From: Euptelea pleiosperma
Taxonomy: Eukaryota; Streptophyta; Magnoliopsida; Ranunculales; Eupteleaceae
Reading direction: 5' to 3'
Length of the DNA: 64,000 bases
Assembly: GCA_035048495.1 (NCBI GenBank)
Contig: JASUTR010000121.1
Span: 1-64,000, forward strand
The position numbers were made by a program, and so were the translations under genes. Positions 63,662-64,000 of the stretch are shown piece after piece; position 1 is the stretch's first letter; the number at the start of each line of letters is the position of its first letter. The notes under the pieces were generated by a model that saw only the letters and a program-made list of their open reading frames with translations, was not told the DNA's origin and did not search any database.

Positions 63662-64000
63662 TTGAGTCAAATTACGATGTCTGGTTGCACAAAAGTCACT
63701 AGTTATAGGGTTCGGAATGTAACAAACAAACTGATTCCAATTAGAGACATTGACGCACGGATGGAGCAAACTTGTTTCGATTGTCCCGAATCTTGTTCCA
63801 AGACTTTAAATGTGTTGAAACAATTGCAATGGAACAGATTGAGTCAAATTACGAGATCCGGTTGCGAAAAAGTCACTTGTTATAAGCTTAGGAGTGTAAC
63901 GCACAAACTGAGTCCAATTATAGCCATTGACGCACGAACGGAGCAAACTTGTTCAGACTGTCCCGAATCTTGTTCCAAGTCTTCAAATGTGTTAAAACAA
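63662..64000. repeat. Partial HOR unit: A and most of B
   Basis: The window ends inside the second monomer. CTGATTCC in A and TTGTTCAGACTG in B predict that this is the start of a 7-mer like the one at 58886. Confidence 0.9.

Larger units (their letters stand above)
34425..64000. repeat. Satellite array, right block
   Basis: Uninterrupted satellite from the second LINE poly(A) to the window end, same orientation throughout. It contains the most uniform stretch of the window (consecutive 7-mers at 50749-56940) and a tandem duplication at the end (56941-64000). No inserted element and no gene is visible. The array continues past both window edges. Confidence 0.97.

Noticed and set aside
1..64000. 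CRISPR array, because of regular direct repeats
   Set aside because: The repeats are 177 bp, contiguous, with no unique spacers and no cas genes. The two intact-tailed LINE copies are eukaryotic. This is satellite DNA.

Overview
The window is almost entirely a plant satellite-DNA array. About 60 kb (1-22980, 25015-32396, 34425-64000) is a head-to-tail tandem repeat of a ~177-bp, AT-rich monomer. The only other content is two copies of one 5'-truncated LINE retrotransposon (22981-25014 and 32397-34424). I see no host protein gene, tRNA, rRNA, CRISPR array or bacterial feature. The LINE tail (RT thumb/linker with YLGLPL, zinc-knuckle 'zf-RVT' region, C-terminal RNase H, poly(A)) is typical of plant L1-clade elements. 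The source is therefore probably a flowering plant, in a (peri)centromeric or other heterochromatic satellite block. I do not recognise the satellite family or the species.

The monomers form a clear higher-order repeat (HOR). Seven monomer types, here called A-G, repeat in order with a period of 1238 bp (six of 177 bp, one of 176 bp). Units are counted here from the TTGAGTCAAATTACG of monomer A. Derived units contain chimeric monomers (F/B, C/E, E/C, C/D, B/G), giving 2-, 8-, 9-, 11-, 13- and 17-monomer versions. The left part (1-22.6 kb) mixes 7-mers with 13-mers and one 17-mer, in super-periods of about 4.24, 4.77 and 10.79 kb. The middle and right part (22.6-56.9 kb) repeats a block of the form 8-mer, 2-mer, 7-mer, 11-mer, n x 7-mer. 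The last 7 kb (56.9-64 kb) is a 4775-bp tandem duplication built of 9-mer, 2-mer, 7-mer, 2-mer, 7-mer.

The LINE entered one chimeric C/E monomer of an 11-mer unit. It lost 8 bp of target and made no visible target-site duplication. It was then copied with its surrounding satellite, so two copies sit 9.4 kb apart at the same place in the same unit type. The same site is still empty in four other units (near 40.57, 49.20, 57.34 and 62.11 kb). The two LINE copies differ by about nine 1-base indels but only one substitution that I could find. Many of the frame breaks may therefore be residual long-read assembly errors. The element itself looks young.

Monomer and unit boundaries were read by eye. 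Most exact coordinates rest on the conserved TTGAG start of each monomer and are good to a few bases. Statements about centromere function are inference.
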